43,255 nucleotides of DNA, from the NCBI GenBank assembly GCA_035714365.1, contig DASTMB010000028.1, forward strand, positions 1 to 43,255. The letters run 5' to 3'. This document shows positions 15,268-23,685 of the stretch, in pieces. A program made the position numbers and the translations under genes. Under the pieces are notes generated by a model, which worked only from the letters and a program-made list of their open reading frames with translations, did not search any database and was not told where the DNA came from. Within the stretch, counting starts at the first letter, position 1, and each line of letters starts with the position of its first letter. This stretch comes from Mycobacteriales bacterium. Its GTDB lineage: Bacteria > Actinomycetota > Actinomycetes > BP-191.

Positions 15268-16950
15268 TCAGCGGGCGCGGACCGCGCGGCGCGGGCGGGC
15301 GAGCGCCACGGCGAGCAGCGGGAGCAGCAGGACGGCGTCGGGGGTGCGCGAGCCGGTGCCGGCGGCGCCGACGGCGGCGACGGCCGGGCCGGCGACGCGC
15401 AGGGCGGCGGCGACCGGGCCGGCGGGGCGGGTGGCGCGGGCGGCGGTCGCGGTGGTGGCGAGCGCGGCACCGGCGGCGGCCGGCGCGGCGACCGGAACGG
15501 CGGGCGCGGCCACAGCGGGAACGGCGGTCACGCGGGCGGCGGCGGCGCGGGCGCCGGCCGGGACGCGCACCGCGACGGCGGTACGGCGCGGCGCGGGCAC
15601 GGCGGCGTTGCGGACGGCGGCCGGGAGGGCCGCGGGCTTCGGCGCCGAGCCGCCGGGGGCCGCGGTGGTGGTGCCGGCGACCGGGGCGGTGAAGTGGCGG
15701 AACTTCTTCTTGCCGTTGGTGACCGTGGTCGTGGTCGGGGTGGTGGTGGCCGCGGCGACCTTGAGCACGGTGCCGGTGTGCGGCGCGAGCGTGACGGAGG
15801 TGACGGTCGCGCCGGTGGCGTCGGTGGCGCCGGCGGGCGCGGTGACGGTGGTGGTCTGCGTCTCCGACGGGTTGGTGGCGGCCCAGCCGTTGGCGAACGC
15901 GCGGGTGTAGGCGGTGCCGGCCTTGACGACGCCGGAAAGCGGCGCGCCCAGGTCCCACGTCTGCTCGGTCTGCAACGGCTGCACGCCGTAGTCGCTGGTC
16001 GCGGTGAACGCGCCGCGCCCGCCGCCGTTGACGTAGAACATCGACAGCCCGTAGAGGTACGACCGGCGGTCGCCGGGGAGGTAGCGGGTGACGGCGAGGT
16101 TGAGGCCGGGCGCGGCCACCTCGGCGGCCTGCGCGGTGTAGCCGCTGCCGCCCCAGTCGCCGATGAAGCCGGTCGACGGGTCGCTGTCCATGTGCGCGAA
16201 CGACTCCTCCATGCCGCCGGAGGCGAGCGAGGTCCAGTCGCTCCACAGGCCGGTGTAGAGGCGCGACTCGCCGATGTTCGGGACGAGCAGCTTGCCCTTC
16301 GCCTTGAGCGCCGCGCCCGCGGCGGCGATGAGGCCGCGCTCGCCGGCCTGGAGGGCGGCGTTGGTGGGGGCGGCGGCGAGGGTGGCGCGCGAGTACCACT
16401 TCAGCGTCGTGAGCGCGTTGTCGGCGAAGACGCCGTCCCAGCCGTTCGCGACGATCTCGTTGGTGACGTTGGCGGCCCAGCGCTGCTGGTACGCGCTGTC
16501 CCAGACCGACATCTGCCAGTGGCCGGGGTACGGGCCCCAGGAGACGCGGTTGCCGGCGGTGTCGAGCGCGAACCACTCGGGGTGGCTGCTCGCCTCGACG
16601 TAGCCGACGCCGGTGGGGAGGATCGCGGCGTCCTTGCCGCCGTCGACGGCGCCGGAGTAGGAGCGGGTCGACGACAGGCACTTGTACGCGAGCACGGTGA
16701 CGGCCGGGTTCGCCGCCTTGATCCGCTGCAACGTCGTGGTCTCCCACGGGTTGAGGATCACGACGCGGTAGTGCGCGGCCGCGTACGCCGCCTCGGTGCT
16801 CGTCGGCGTGCCGTCGAGCTTCACCCAGAGGGCGGGCGGGTTCGTGACGGGCGTCCCCGCGGCCGCGGCGGGCGCGGCGGTGGCGAGGACGGTCGCCGTG
16901 GAGGCGGCGACGGCGAGGGCGGCGGCGGTGGCGAGGCGGCGGATCAGCAC
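15268..16950 (-). CDS. Secreted GHL15-like putative glycoside hydrolase
   Basis: This 560-residue precursor has a signal peptide (1-31, AAPAAA). The catalytic-type domain (35-325) looks like the TIM barrel of the hypothetical glycosidase group GHL15: LWVKLDGTPTS, HYRVVILNPWETTTLQRIKA, VTVLAYKCLSSTR, NGWDGVFADNAL, GKLLVPNIGESR, GGMEESFAHMD. Candidate acidic residues are D in GVFADN and E in GGMEES. A beta domain follows (325-400), then a ~140-residue Ala/Pro/Thr/Arg-rich tail, a hydrophobic end (DAVLLLPLLAVAL) and a basic tip, which suggests a membrane or wall anchor. It probably trims or degrades the polymer of the neighbouring locus. It starts with GTG, 25 bp after the GT4 gene. Confidence 0.65.
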   Translation of the reverse strand: MLIRRLATAAALAVAASTATVLATAAPAAAAGTPVTNPPALWVKLDGTPTSTEAAYAAAHYRVVILNPWETTTLQRIKAANPAVTVLAYKCLSSTRSYSGAVDGGKDAAILPTGVGYVEASSHPEWFALDTAGNRVSWGPYPGHWQMSVWDSAYQQRWAANVTNEIVANGWDGVFADNALTTLKWYSRATLAAAPTNAALQAGERGLIAAAGAALKAKGKLLVPNIGESRLYTGLWSDWTSLASGGMEESFAHMDSDPSTGFIGDWGGSGYTAQAAEVAAPGLNLAVTRYLPGDRRSYLYGLSMFYVNGGGRGAFTATSDYGVQPLQTEQTWDLGAPLSGVVKAGTAYTRAFANGWAATNPSETQTTTVTAPAGATDATGATVTSVTLAPHTGTVLKVAAATTTPTTTTVTNGKKKFRHFTAPVAGTTTAAPGGSAPKPAALPAAVRNAAVPAPRRTAVAVRVPAGARAAAARVTAVPAVAAPAVPVAAPAAAGAALATTATAARATRPAGPVAAALRVAGPAVAAVGAAGTGSRTPDAVLLLPLLAVALARPRRAVRAR

Positions 16951-16975
16951 GCTCTGTAGTCGTCGCTACGGCCGA

Positions 16976-18157
16976 TTACCTTGAGTGACGTTGGACCGTT
17001 CGGTAGATGCGTTCGTACTCTGCAACCGCGCGATACCAGGACAACTCGGCGGCTTTCGCCCGGCCGGCCGTTGACAGGTGGTGACCAAGGTCCCGGTCGG
17101 AGAGGGTGCGGACGACGGCCGCGGCTAGGTCGTCGGCACTCTCGGTGACCAGCGCGTGGGTGCCGGGGGTGAGGCCGAGGCCGCCGGTGGCGAGCGGCGT
17201 GGCGACGCAGGGGGCGCCGGCGGCGAGGGCCTCGAGGAGCTTGTTCTTGACGCCGGTGCCGGAGCGCATGGGGCAGAGGTACGCGCCGGCGGACCAGAGC
17301 AGCGGCCGCAGGTCGCGCAGCGTGCCGGTCACCTCGACGGCGTCGGAGGCGAGCGCCAGGACGGCGGGCGCGGGGTCGCGGCCGGCGAGCACGAGGCGTA
17401 CGTCCGGGAGCGTACGGCGGACGAGCGGCAGCACCTCGGTGGCGGCGAAGACGGCGGCGTCGACGTTCGGCGCGTACCCCATGGCGCCGGTGAACAGCAC
17501 GACGCGCGCGTCGCGCGGCCGCCCGTCGGGGGCCCAGAACGCCGTGTCGACGCCGTTGGTGACGACCTCGGGCGCGATGCGCGGGTCGAGCGCGCGCAGC
17601 ACGTCGGCGTCCCGCTCGGAGACGACGACGACGGCGTCGGCGTCGGCGTAGGCGGTGGCCTCGAACCGGCGCATCCGCGCGGCCTCGCGCCGCATGAGCA
17701 CCCGGCGCTTCGCGGAGGCGGCGACGGCGGCCTCGGCGGCCCAGTTGAGGTGCCACGCGTCGAGCGTGGCGAGCACGACGGGCGCGGGGCGGGCGGCGGC
17801 GGCCAGCCCGGCCGCCCAGCCGGGCTCGAGGTGGACGACGTCGGGCCGGAACGCCGCCGCCTCGCGGCGCAGCGCGGCGGCGAGGCCGGAGGAGCGGACC
17901 TGCTCGACCAGCACCGGCCGGCGGGACGGCAGTGAGAACATCTCCTGGCGCAGCCGGGCCGCCCTGCCCCACGGCCCCGGCACCGCCACGAACCGCCCCG
18001 CCAGGGCGGCGACCGCGAGGTCGTCGCCCGGCCGGGTCAGCGAGACGAGCGACACGTCGTGCCGTTCGCGCAGGGCGCGGAGGAGGTGGTCGAGGTGCAG
18101 GCGCAGGCCGTTGTCGGCGGGCAGCGGGTGCTCGGCCGCCACCACGAGGACCCGCAT
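16976..18157 (-). CDS. Glycosyltransferase, GT4 family
   Basis: A GT-B enzyme of 393 residues from ATG 18157 (MRVLVVAAEHPLPADNG, the typical first strand and glycine loop). A start 12 nt upstream is also possible. The C-terminal nucleotide-sugar domain shows VVLFTGAMGYAPNVDA, DVRLVLAGRDPAP, VTGTLRDLRPLL, and the acceptor/donor loop CPMRSGTGVKNKLLEALAAGAPCVAT, where the second K/E pair of GT4 enzymes sits. It would add one sugar to a lipid-linked glycan in the cytoplasm. Its start codon is only 26 bp from that of the divergent deacetylase gene. It heads the minus-strand run with the GHL15-like gene. Confidence 0.85.
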   Translation of the reverse strand: MRVLVVAAEHPLPADNGLRLHLDHLLRALRERHDVSLVSLTRPGDDLAVAALAGRFVAVPGPWGRAARLRQEMFSLPSRRPVLVEQVRSSGLAAALRREAAAFRPDVVHLEPGWAAGLAAAARPAPVVLATLDAWHLNWAAEAAVAASAKRRVLMRREAARMRRFEATAYADADAVVVVSERDADVLRALDPRIAPEVVTNGVDTAFWAPDGRPRDARVVLFTGAMGYAPNVDAAVFAATEVLPLVRRTLPDVRLVLAGRDPAPAVLALASDAVEVTGTLRDLRPLLWSAGAYLCPMRSGTGVKNKLLEALAAGAPCVATPLATGGLGLTPGTHALVTESADDLAAAVVRTLSDRDLGHHLSTAGRAKAAELSWYRAVAEYERIYRTVQRHSR

Positions 18158-18183
18158 GCCCGCCAGCATCCCAGGGCGGCCGC

Positions 18184-18987
18184 GTGAACCCGGTGTTCCG
18201 CGTCGTCGCGCGGGCGAACGAGTCGTTCCTGACCGACGTGGACCGGCGCTCGCCGGGGCCGTACCCGTTGACGATCGTGGGCTGGCACCGGGTCGACGCC
18301 GCGCCGGGCGGCCTGTCCACGACGCCGGAGGAGCTCCGCCGGCACCTGGACCTGCTGGAGGACTGGCGGGTGCTGCCGCTGGACGAGGCGGTGCGCCGGC
18401 TGCACGACCGGACGCTGCCGCGCCGGGCCGTCGCGCTGACGTTCGACGACGGGTACGCGTCGGTCGGCGAGGTCGCCTGGCCGCTGCTGCGGGAGCGCGG
18501 GCTGCCGGCGACGCTGTACGCGGTGAGCGGGTTCCTCGACGGGACGAAGGCGTTCCCGTGGGACGGCGCCGACGCGCCGCCGCTGCTGTCCGCGGGCGCG
18601 CTGCGCGACCTGGCGGCCGACGGCATGGCGGTGGGCGCGCACAGCGTCACGCACCGCTGGCTGCCGCACCTGCCGCCGGAGGAGGTACGCCGCGAGGTCA
18701 CCGGCTGCAAGCACGCGCTGGAGGACCTGCTCGGCCGCGCGGTGCGGTCGTTCGCGTACCCGATGGGCGGCTGGACGAAGCCGGTGGTCGAGGCGGTGCG
18801 CGGCGCGGGGTACGCCCACGCGGTGACCGTCGACCGGGGGCGCAACGCCGTGCGCCAGGACCCGCTGCGGCTGTACCGGTCGTTCGCGCCGCGCGACGTG
18901 ACGGAGCTGCGCGGGGTGCTCGCGGGGGCGTACACGTTCCTGCGGCCGCTGGACCGCTGGCGGACGCGGAACGGCCCGGCGTTTTGA
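18184..18987 (+). CDS. Polysaccharide deacetylase (NodB/CE4)
   Basis: A 267-residue product from GTG 18184. The NodB domain shows motif 1 ALTFDDGYASV (catalytic and metal Asp pair), motif 2 HSVTH (metal His pair), motif 3 FAYPMGGW and a late AHAVTVDRG. It lacks a signal peptide or membrane helix, so it may act on lipid-linked intermediates in the cytoplasm, as some EPS-locus homologues do, or be exported otherwise. CE4 enzymes remove N- or O-acetyl groups from sugars. The stop codon overlaps the TTG start of the Wzy-like gene (TTGA at 18984-18987), so it heads a five-gene plus-strand operon. Confidence 0.85.
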   Translation: MNPVFRVVARANESFLTDVDRRSPGPYPLTIVGWHRVDAAPGGLSTTPEELRRHLDLLEDWRVLPLDEAVRRLHDRTLPRRAVALTFDDGYASVGEVAWPLLRERGLPATLYAVSGFLDGTKAFPWDGADAPPLLSAGALRDLAADGMAVGAHSVTHRWLPHLPPEEVRREVTGCKHALEDLLGRAVRSFAYPMGGWTKPVVEAVRGAGYAHAVTVDRGRNAVRQDPLRLYRSFAPRDVTELRGVLAGAYTFLRPLDRWRTRNGPAF

Positions 18988-20234
18988 CCGCCCTCACCGC
19001 CGACTCGCGGCCGGTGCGCGCGGCGCTGGTCGCGGGGCCGGTGCTCGCCGCGCTGGTCGTCGGCGCGGGCGTCGTCCGCGCGCCGGTGCTGCTCACCGAG
19101 GCGGTCGTCGCGGGGAGCCTGCTGACGCTGCTGCTGCTGCGGCTGGACCTGTCGCTGCTGCTGTTCGTGGTGGTGGCGCCGTTCGAGGCGTACGTCACGG
19201 GAGTGAGCGGCGCGGCGGTGAAGCTGACCGGGCTGCTGGTGTTCGCGGCGTGGGCGCTGCGGCTGCTCGTCGTGCGCGACCGGCGGCCGTTGCGGCACCC
19301 GGCGGTGGCGGCGTGCGCGGTGTTCGTGCTGCTCGCGCTGGCGGCGACGGTCGCGCACCCCAACGGCGGCACCGGCGTGGGCGTGCTGGTGCGGTACGTG
19401 TCGTTCGCGGGCGCGTTCGTCGTGGTGGCGGACGCGGCGCGCGACCCGCGGCTGGGGGCGCGGCTGGTGCGGGCGTTCACGCTGGCCTGCGCGGGCGCGG
19501 CGGTGGCGGGGATCTACGGCTTCGCGGTGCTGCGCTACGACCGCGCCCGGGGGCCGCTGGAGGACCCGAACGACCTGGCGTTCTTCCTGGTGGCGGCGGT
19601 CCCGCTGGCGGTGGCGCTGGCGCGGAGCACGCGGCACCGGCGGTGGTACGGCGTGGTCGCGCTGCTGCTCGCCGGGATCGCGGCGACGCTGTCGCGCGGC
19701 GCGGTGGTGGCGCTGGTCGTGGTGGTGCTGTGGGCGCTGGCGGCGGGGTGGCTGCGGCCGCGGACGGCGGCGTTGACGTCGCTGGTGGCGGTGGCGGCGA
19801 TCGTGCTGCTGTCGGTGCTGGTGCCGGCGCTGGTCGAGTCGGCGCTGACGCAGAAGAAGGCCGTGGCGAGCAGCAACGTCTCGTCGCGACGGCTCCGCTG
19901 GGCCGCGGCCGGCGACATGACGCTCGACTCGCCGCTGCTGGGGCTCGGGCCGGCCGGGTTCCGGCTGAACTACCAGCGGTACCAGGGCGGGCGGGACACG
20001 ACGTTCGTCGGCGGCGACGTGGCGCACGAGATGTACCTGGAGGTATCGAGCGAGCTGGGGGTGCCGGCGCTGGTGGCGTTCCTGCTGGTCCTCGCGCTGC
20101 CGTGGCGCGGGTCGCCGCCGGAGTACCGCGGCGCGATGACGGGCATGGGCGTGGCGGCGCTGTTCCTCACCGAGCAGTACTTCCTGCCGTTGTGGCTGGT
20201 CGCGGGGCTGATGGTGGCGGCGACCGCCGAGTGA
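18984..20234 (+). CDS. O-antigen ligase/Wzy-like polymerase
   Basis: A 416-residue integral membrane protein starting at TTG 18984 inside the preceding stop. About ten hydrophobic segments are visible. A periplasmic loop follows the helix ending VLVPALVESALTQKK and contains RLRWAAAGDMTLDSPLLGLGPAGF and HEMYLEVSSELGVPALVAF. That G-x-G-x-G-F and H-(N/E)-x-(Y/F)-L-x-x-x-x-E-x-G pattern is the signature of the Wzy_C/O-antigen ligase family. It would polymerise or ligate undecaprenyl-linked repeat units outside the membrane, using the units flipped by the Wzx domain encoded at 25674-28346. Its stop overlaps the next GTG (GTGA). Confidence 0.85.
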   Translation: MTALTADSRPVRAALVAGPVLAALVVGAGVVRAPVLLTEAVVAGSLLTLLLLRLDLSLLLFVVVAPFEAYVTGVSGAAVKLTGLLVFAAWALRLLVVRDRRPLRHPAVAACAVFVLLALAATVAHPNGGTGVGVLVRYVSFAGAFVVVADAARDPRLGARLVRAFTLACAGAAVAGIYGFAVLRYDRARGPLEDPNDLAFFLVAAVPLAVALARSTRHRRWYGVVALLLAGIAATLSRGAVVALVVVVLWALAAGWLRPRTAALTSLVAVAAIVLLSVLVPALVESALTQKKAVASSNVSSRRLRWAAAGDMTLDSPLLGLGPAGFRLNYQRYQGGRDTTFVGGDVAHEMYLEVSSELGVPALVAFLLVLALPWRGSPPEYRGAMTGMGVAALFLTEQYFLPLWLVAGLMVAATAE

Positions 20235-21289
20235 GGGTCGTCCAGCTCCTGACGCAGCCGTCCGGCGGCCCCGCCGACCACGTCGCCGACGTGGCGGTCG
20301 AGCTGGCCCGGCGCGGTCACCACGTCCACGTGGTGATGCCCGACGGCGCGGCGGCCGAGCGCGTCGACGCGGCCGGGGTGGCGCGGACGGCGGGCACGAT
20401 GGGCGGCAAGGGGGACCTCGGCGGCGCGCGCGCCCTGCACGACCTGCTGCGCGACGAGCGCCCGGACGTCGTGCACGCGCAGGACCGCCGCGCCGGTCTG
20501 GTCGGGCGGGTGCTCGCGCGGGTGCTGCGGCTGCCGGTGGTCTACACGCTGCACGGCGCGCCGGACGGCCTCGCCGACCTGGTGCCCGGCAACCTGCGGG
20601 CCGCCCCCCGGCGGCGCCGCGACCGGCTCTACTACCTCACCGCCGAACGCCGCCTGGCCGCGCTGGGCGGCCGGGTCGTGGTCGCGAGCGAGGCGCTGCG
20701 GTCGTACGCGGTCGACCACGTGCGCGTGCCGGCCGGGCGGGTGGACGTGGTGCCGAACGGCGTGACGTTCGAGCCGCTGCCCCACACCGGCGGCGGCGGG
20801 GTGGCCTGGGTCGGGCTGATGGTGCCGGTGAAGCGGCTGGACGTGCTGGTCGCGGCGCTGCGCTCGCTGCCGGGCGTGGAGGCGACGTTCGCGGGCGACG
20901 GGCCCAGCCGGCCTGCCGCCGAAGGGCGGATCAGGATGCCCGGGTTCGTCTCCGATGTACGACCCGTGCTCGCCGCCGCCGACGTCCTCGCGCTGCCCTC
21001 CGCGGCGGAGAACTGCCCGCTCGTCGTGCTCCAGGCGATGGCGGCCGGCCTGCCGATCGTCGCCAGCCGGGTCGGCGGCGTGCCGGAGCTGGTCGCCGAC
21101 GGCGAGACGGGGCTGCTGGTGCCGCCGGGCGACCCGGTCGCGCTCGCGGCGGCGTTGCGGTCGCTGCTGGGCGACGCGGGGCTGCGCGCGCGGATGGGCG
21201 CCGCCGGGCGCGCCCGCTACGAGGCCCGCTACACCGTCGGCCACTGCGTCGACGGCCTGCTGCGCTCCTACGAACGGGCCGCGTCGTGA
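20231..21289 (+). CDS. Glycosyltransferase, GT4 family
   Basis: 352 residues from GTG 20231. N-terminal domain: MRVVQLLTQPSGGPADHVADVAVELARRGHHV, with a gly-rich acceptor loop and PDVVHAQDRRAG. C-terminal domain: VDVVPNGV, VAWVGLMVPVKRLDVLVAAL, ATFAGDGPS, MPGFVSDVRPVLAAADVLALPS, and the donor-site motif ENCPLVVLQAMAAGLPIVAS. The usual E-x7-E reads ENCPLVVLQ, so the second glutamate is a glutamine. It is therefore a slightly variant GT4 enzyme, most likely adding a sugar to the repeat unit. It is coupled on both sides by 4-bp overlaps. Confidence 0.85.
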   Translation: MRVVQLLTQPSGGPADHVADVAVELARRGHHVHVVMPDGAAAERVDAAGVARTAGTMGGKGDLGGARALHDLLRDERPDVVHAQDRRAGLVGRVLARVLRLPVVYTLHGAPDGLADLVPGNLRAAPRRRRDRLYYLTAERRLAALGGRVVVASEALRSYAVDHVRVPAGRVDVVPNGVTFEPLPHTGGGGVAWVGLMVPVKRLDVLVAALRSLPGVEATFAGDGPSRPAAEGRIRMPGFVSDVRPVLAAADVLALPSAAENCPLVVLQAMAAGLPIVASRVGGVPELVADGETGLLVPPGDPVALAAALRSLLGDAGLRARMGAAGRARYEARYTVGHCVDGLLRSYERAAS

Positions 21290-22371
21290 AGGTCGTCCAC
21301 GTCATCGCCGAGCTCGGCTCGGGCGGGGCCGAGACGGTCGTCGCGGAGCTGGCGCTCGCATCGCGGCGGCGGCACGACGAGGTCTGGGTCGCCAGCAACG
21401 GCGGCCGCCACGAGTCCGGCCTGTCGGCCGTCGGCGTGCGCCTGGTGCGGATGCCGTTGCACCACCGGTCCGTCGGCGGCGCGCTGAAGGCGGCGGCCGC
21501 GCTGCTGCCGTTGCGGCGGGTGCGGCCGGACGTCGTACACGCGCACAACGTCGGCGCCGCGGTGGCCGCGCACGCCGGGCTGCGGGCGCCGTTGCGGACG
21601 CCGCCGCTGCTCGCGACGTTCCACGGCGTGGCGGACGCGGACTACCCGCGCGCGGCGTCGTTGCTGGCGAAGGTCGCCGACCTGGTCGTCGTCGTGGACG
21701 ACTCGATCGGCGGCCGGCTGACCGGCGCCGGGTTCCCGGAGGACCGGCTCCGCGTCGTCGTCAACGCCGTCACCCGACCACCCCGGCACGACCGCGCGGA
21801 GGTGCGCCGGTCGCTCGGCATCCCCGACGGCGTGCCGGTCGTGCTGTCGGTCGCGCGGCTGGTCGAGCAGAAGCGGCCGGACGTGCTGGTGGAGGCGTTC
21901 GCGCGGGTGCCGGAGCCGGCGGTGCTGCTGCTGGCGGGGACGGGGCCGTTGCGGGACAGCGTCGAACGCTGGGTGCACGCGGCGGGCCTGACCGGCCGGG
22001 TGCGGCTGCTCGGCGACCGCGACGACGTGGACCGGCTGCTGGCGGCGGCCGACGTGCTGGCGCTGTCGAGCGACTGGGAGGGGCTGCCGATGGCGCTGCT
22101 CGAAGCCATGTCGGCGGGCGTGCCGGTCGTGGCGACGGCGGTCGACGGCGTGGTGCGCGCCTGCGCCGACGCCGGGGTGCTGGTGCCGCGGCGCGACCCG
22201 GCGGCGCTCGGGACGGCGTTGCGCGACCTGGTCGCCGACCCGGCGCGGCGCGCGGCGCTGGCGGAGGCGGGCCGGGCGCGGGTCGCGGCGCACTACTCCC
22301 CCGCCGCGCTCGCCGCCGGCTACTACGCGCTCTACGACGAGGTGCGCGCCGCGCCCCGGCGGACCCGGTAG
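21286..22371 (+). CDS. Glycosyltransferase, GT4 family
   Basis: 361 residues from GTG 21286. It opens VKVVHVIAELGSGGAETVVAELA, the classic GT4 start with GGAE. Later come PDVVHAHNVGAA, LRVVVNAV, VLSVARLVEQKRPDVLVEAF, LLLAGTGPLRDSVE, VRLLGDRDDVDRLLAAADVLALSS and DWEGLPMALLEAMSAGVPVVAT. This includes the full E-x7-E motif (EGLPMALLE) that contacts the nucleotide sugar. It is probably a cytoplasmic sugar transferase for the same polymer. Its TAG stop (22369-22371) forms part of a TAGCGT hexamer 6 nt before the next gene's start, so that gene can have its own promoter. Confidence 0.88.
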   Translation: MKVVHVIAELGSGGAETVVAELALASRRRHDEVWVASNGGRHESGLSAVGVRLVRMPLHHRSVGGALKAAAALLPLRRVRPDVVHAHNVGAAVAAHAGLRAPLRTPPLLATFHGVADADYPRAASLLAKVADLVVVVDDSIGGRLTGAGFPEDRLRVVVNAVTRPPRHDRAEVRRSLGIPDGVPVVLSVARLVEQKRPDVLVEAFARVPEPAVLLLAGTGPLRDSVERWVHAAGLTGRVRLLGDRDDVDRLLAAADVLALSSDWEGLPMALLEAMSAGVPVVATAVDGVVRACADAGVLVPRRDPAALGTALRDLVADPARRAALAEAGRARVAAHYSPAALAAGYYALYDEVRAAPRRTR

Positions 22372-22374
22372 CGT
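22369..22374 (+). promoter_or_regulatory. Putative -10 box for a leaderless transcript
   Basis: TAGCGT fits TANNNT and ends 6 nt before the GTG at 22381, the spacing expected if transcription begins at the start codon. There is no purine-rich ribosome site in the gap. No clear -35 box was found. Confidence 0.4.
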
Positions 22375-22380
22375 CGCGGC

Positions 22381-23685
22381 GTGGACGTCGGAGCGATCCT
22401 CGGCGCGCTGTGGCGGCAGCGCTGGCTGGTGCTGCTCGTCTTCCTCGTGGAGGTCGGCGCCGCGGTCGGGCTGCTGTCCCGCGCGCCGCGGACGTACACG
22501 GCGCACGCGACGATGGTCGTCGCGCCGAAGGTGAAGGTCGACAGCACCGAGATCGACATCCCGTCGCTGCGCGCCACGATGGGCGAGCTCGCCTCCTCGA
22601 CCGCCGTGCTGGACGGCGCGTCGCGGCGGCTCACGCCGTCGCGGCCGGTCGACTACCTGCGCGGCCGGGTCAGCGCCAGCACCGTCGGCGGCACGGTGCT
22701 GCTGCGGATCAGCGTCGACGACGCCAACCCGCGCCTCGCCGCCGCGATCGCCAACGCCGTCGCCGCCGAGCTGCCGTTCCACGACCCGACGGCGGGGCAG
22801 GCGTTCGTCTTCACCGTCATCGAGCCGGCCCGGCCGCCGTCGGCGCCGTCGTCGCCGCAGACCCGGCTGGTCCTCGCCGCCGCCGTCGTGCTCGGCGCCG
22901 CGCTCGCGACCGGCGCCGGCCTGCTGCGGGACAACACGCAACGCCGCGTGGCCACCGCCGAGGAGGCCGCCGAGCTGACCGGCTCGGCGGTGCTCGCCCG
23001 GCTGCCGCGCCCGCGCGACCCGAAGGCGGTCACCGCGCTCGACGCCGACGACCCCGCGACCGCCGCGCTGCGGGCGTTGCGGATCTCGCTGGAGTTCGCG
23101 GCGGCGCGCGACCCGATCCCGGTCGTCGTCGTCACGTCGGCGGTGCCCGACGACACCGAGCCGTGGCTGGCCACGAACCTCGCCGTCGCGCTCGCCCAGG
23201 TGCAGCACCGGACGTTGCTGGTCGACGGCAACCTGGACGAGCCGCGCACGACGCCGGTGTTCGCCGGCACCGGCCCGAACGGCCTGGCGCAGGCGCTGCT
23301 CGGCGCCGACCTCGACGCGCTGGTGCACCCCGGGCCGGTCGAGGGGCTGTCCGTCCTCGGCGCGGGCGAGGCGCCGAGCGACGTGGCCGAGCTGCTGGAG
23401 ACGCGGTTCGGCGAGCTGCTGCGGACGTGGACCAGCCGCTACGACGTCGTCGTGATCGACGCCCCGCCCGTCACGGTGTCCGACGACGCCCGGGTCATGG
23501 CCGTCGGCGGCGCGGCGCTGCTGTCGGTGCCGGCCGGGCGGGTCGCGCCGCGCGTGCTGCGCGACGTGGCGGCGTCGTTGCGGGTCGTCAGCGCGCGGGT
23601 GGCGGGGCTGGTGCTCGTCGGCGGCGAGGCGGCGGCGACGAACCGGCGGCGGCGGCGTAGACGGCGGCGGTCCGCTCGACCATGA
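22381..23685 (+). CDS. Wzz/BY-kinase-like chain-length protein with degenerate P-loop
   Basis: 434 residues. The N-terminal Wzz-type part has one membrane helix at ~15-32, an extracellular domain (residues 35-155, with YTAHATMVVAPK) and a second helix at ~161-181. A cytoplasmic domain follows with the tyrosine-kinase/MinD fold. Walker A' (TLLVDGNLDEP, 278-288) and Walker B (YDVVVIDAPPV, 354-364) are present. The P-loop position reads TSAVPDDTEPW (252-262), where active kinases have a GEGKST core: the lysine is Glu260 and the glycines are lost. No C-terminal tyrosine cluster is seen, only an Arg run (422-430). It probably controls polymer length without ATP hydrolysis. The last 98 bp overlap the convergent GT gene. 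Confidence 0.75.
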   Translation: MDVGAILGALWRQRWLVLLVFLVEVGAAVGLLSRAPRTYTAHATMVVAPKVKVDSTEIDIPSLRATMGELASSTAVLDGASRRLTPSRPVDYLRGRVSASTVGGTVLLRISVDDANPRLAAAIANAVAAELPFHDPTAGQAFVFTVIEPARPPSAPSSPQTRLVLAAAVVLGAALATGAGLLRDNTQRRVATAEEAAELTGSAVLARLPRPRDPKAVTALDADDPATAALRALRISLEFAAARDPIPVVVVTSAVPDDTEPWLATNLAVALAQVQHRTLLVDGNLDEPRTTPVFAGTGPNGLAQALLGADLDALVHPGPVEGLSVLGAGEAPSDVAELLETRFGELLRTWTSRYDVVVIDAPPVTVSDDARVMAVGGAALLSVPAGRVAPRVLRDVAASLRVVSARVAGLVLVGGEAAATNRRRRRRRRRSARP

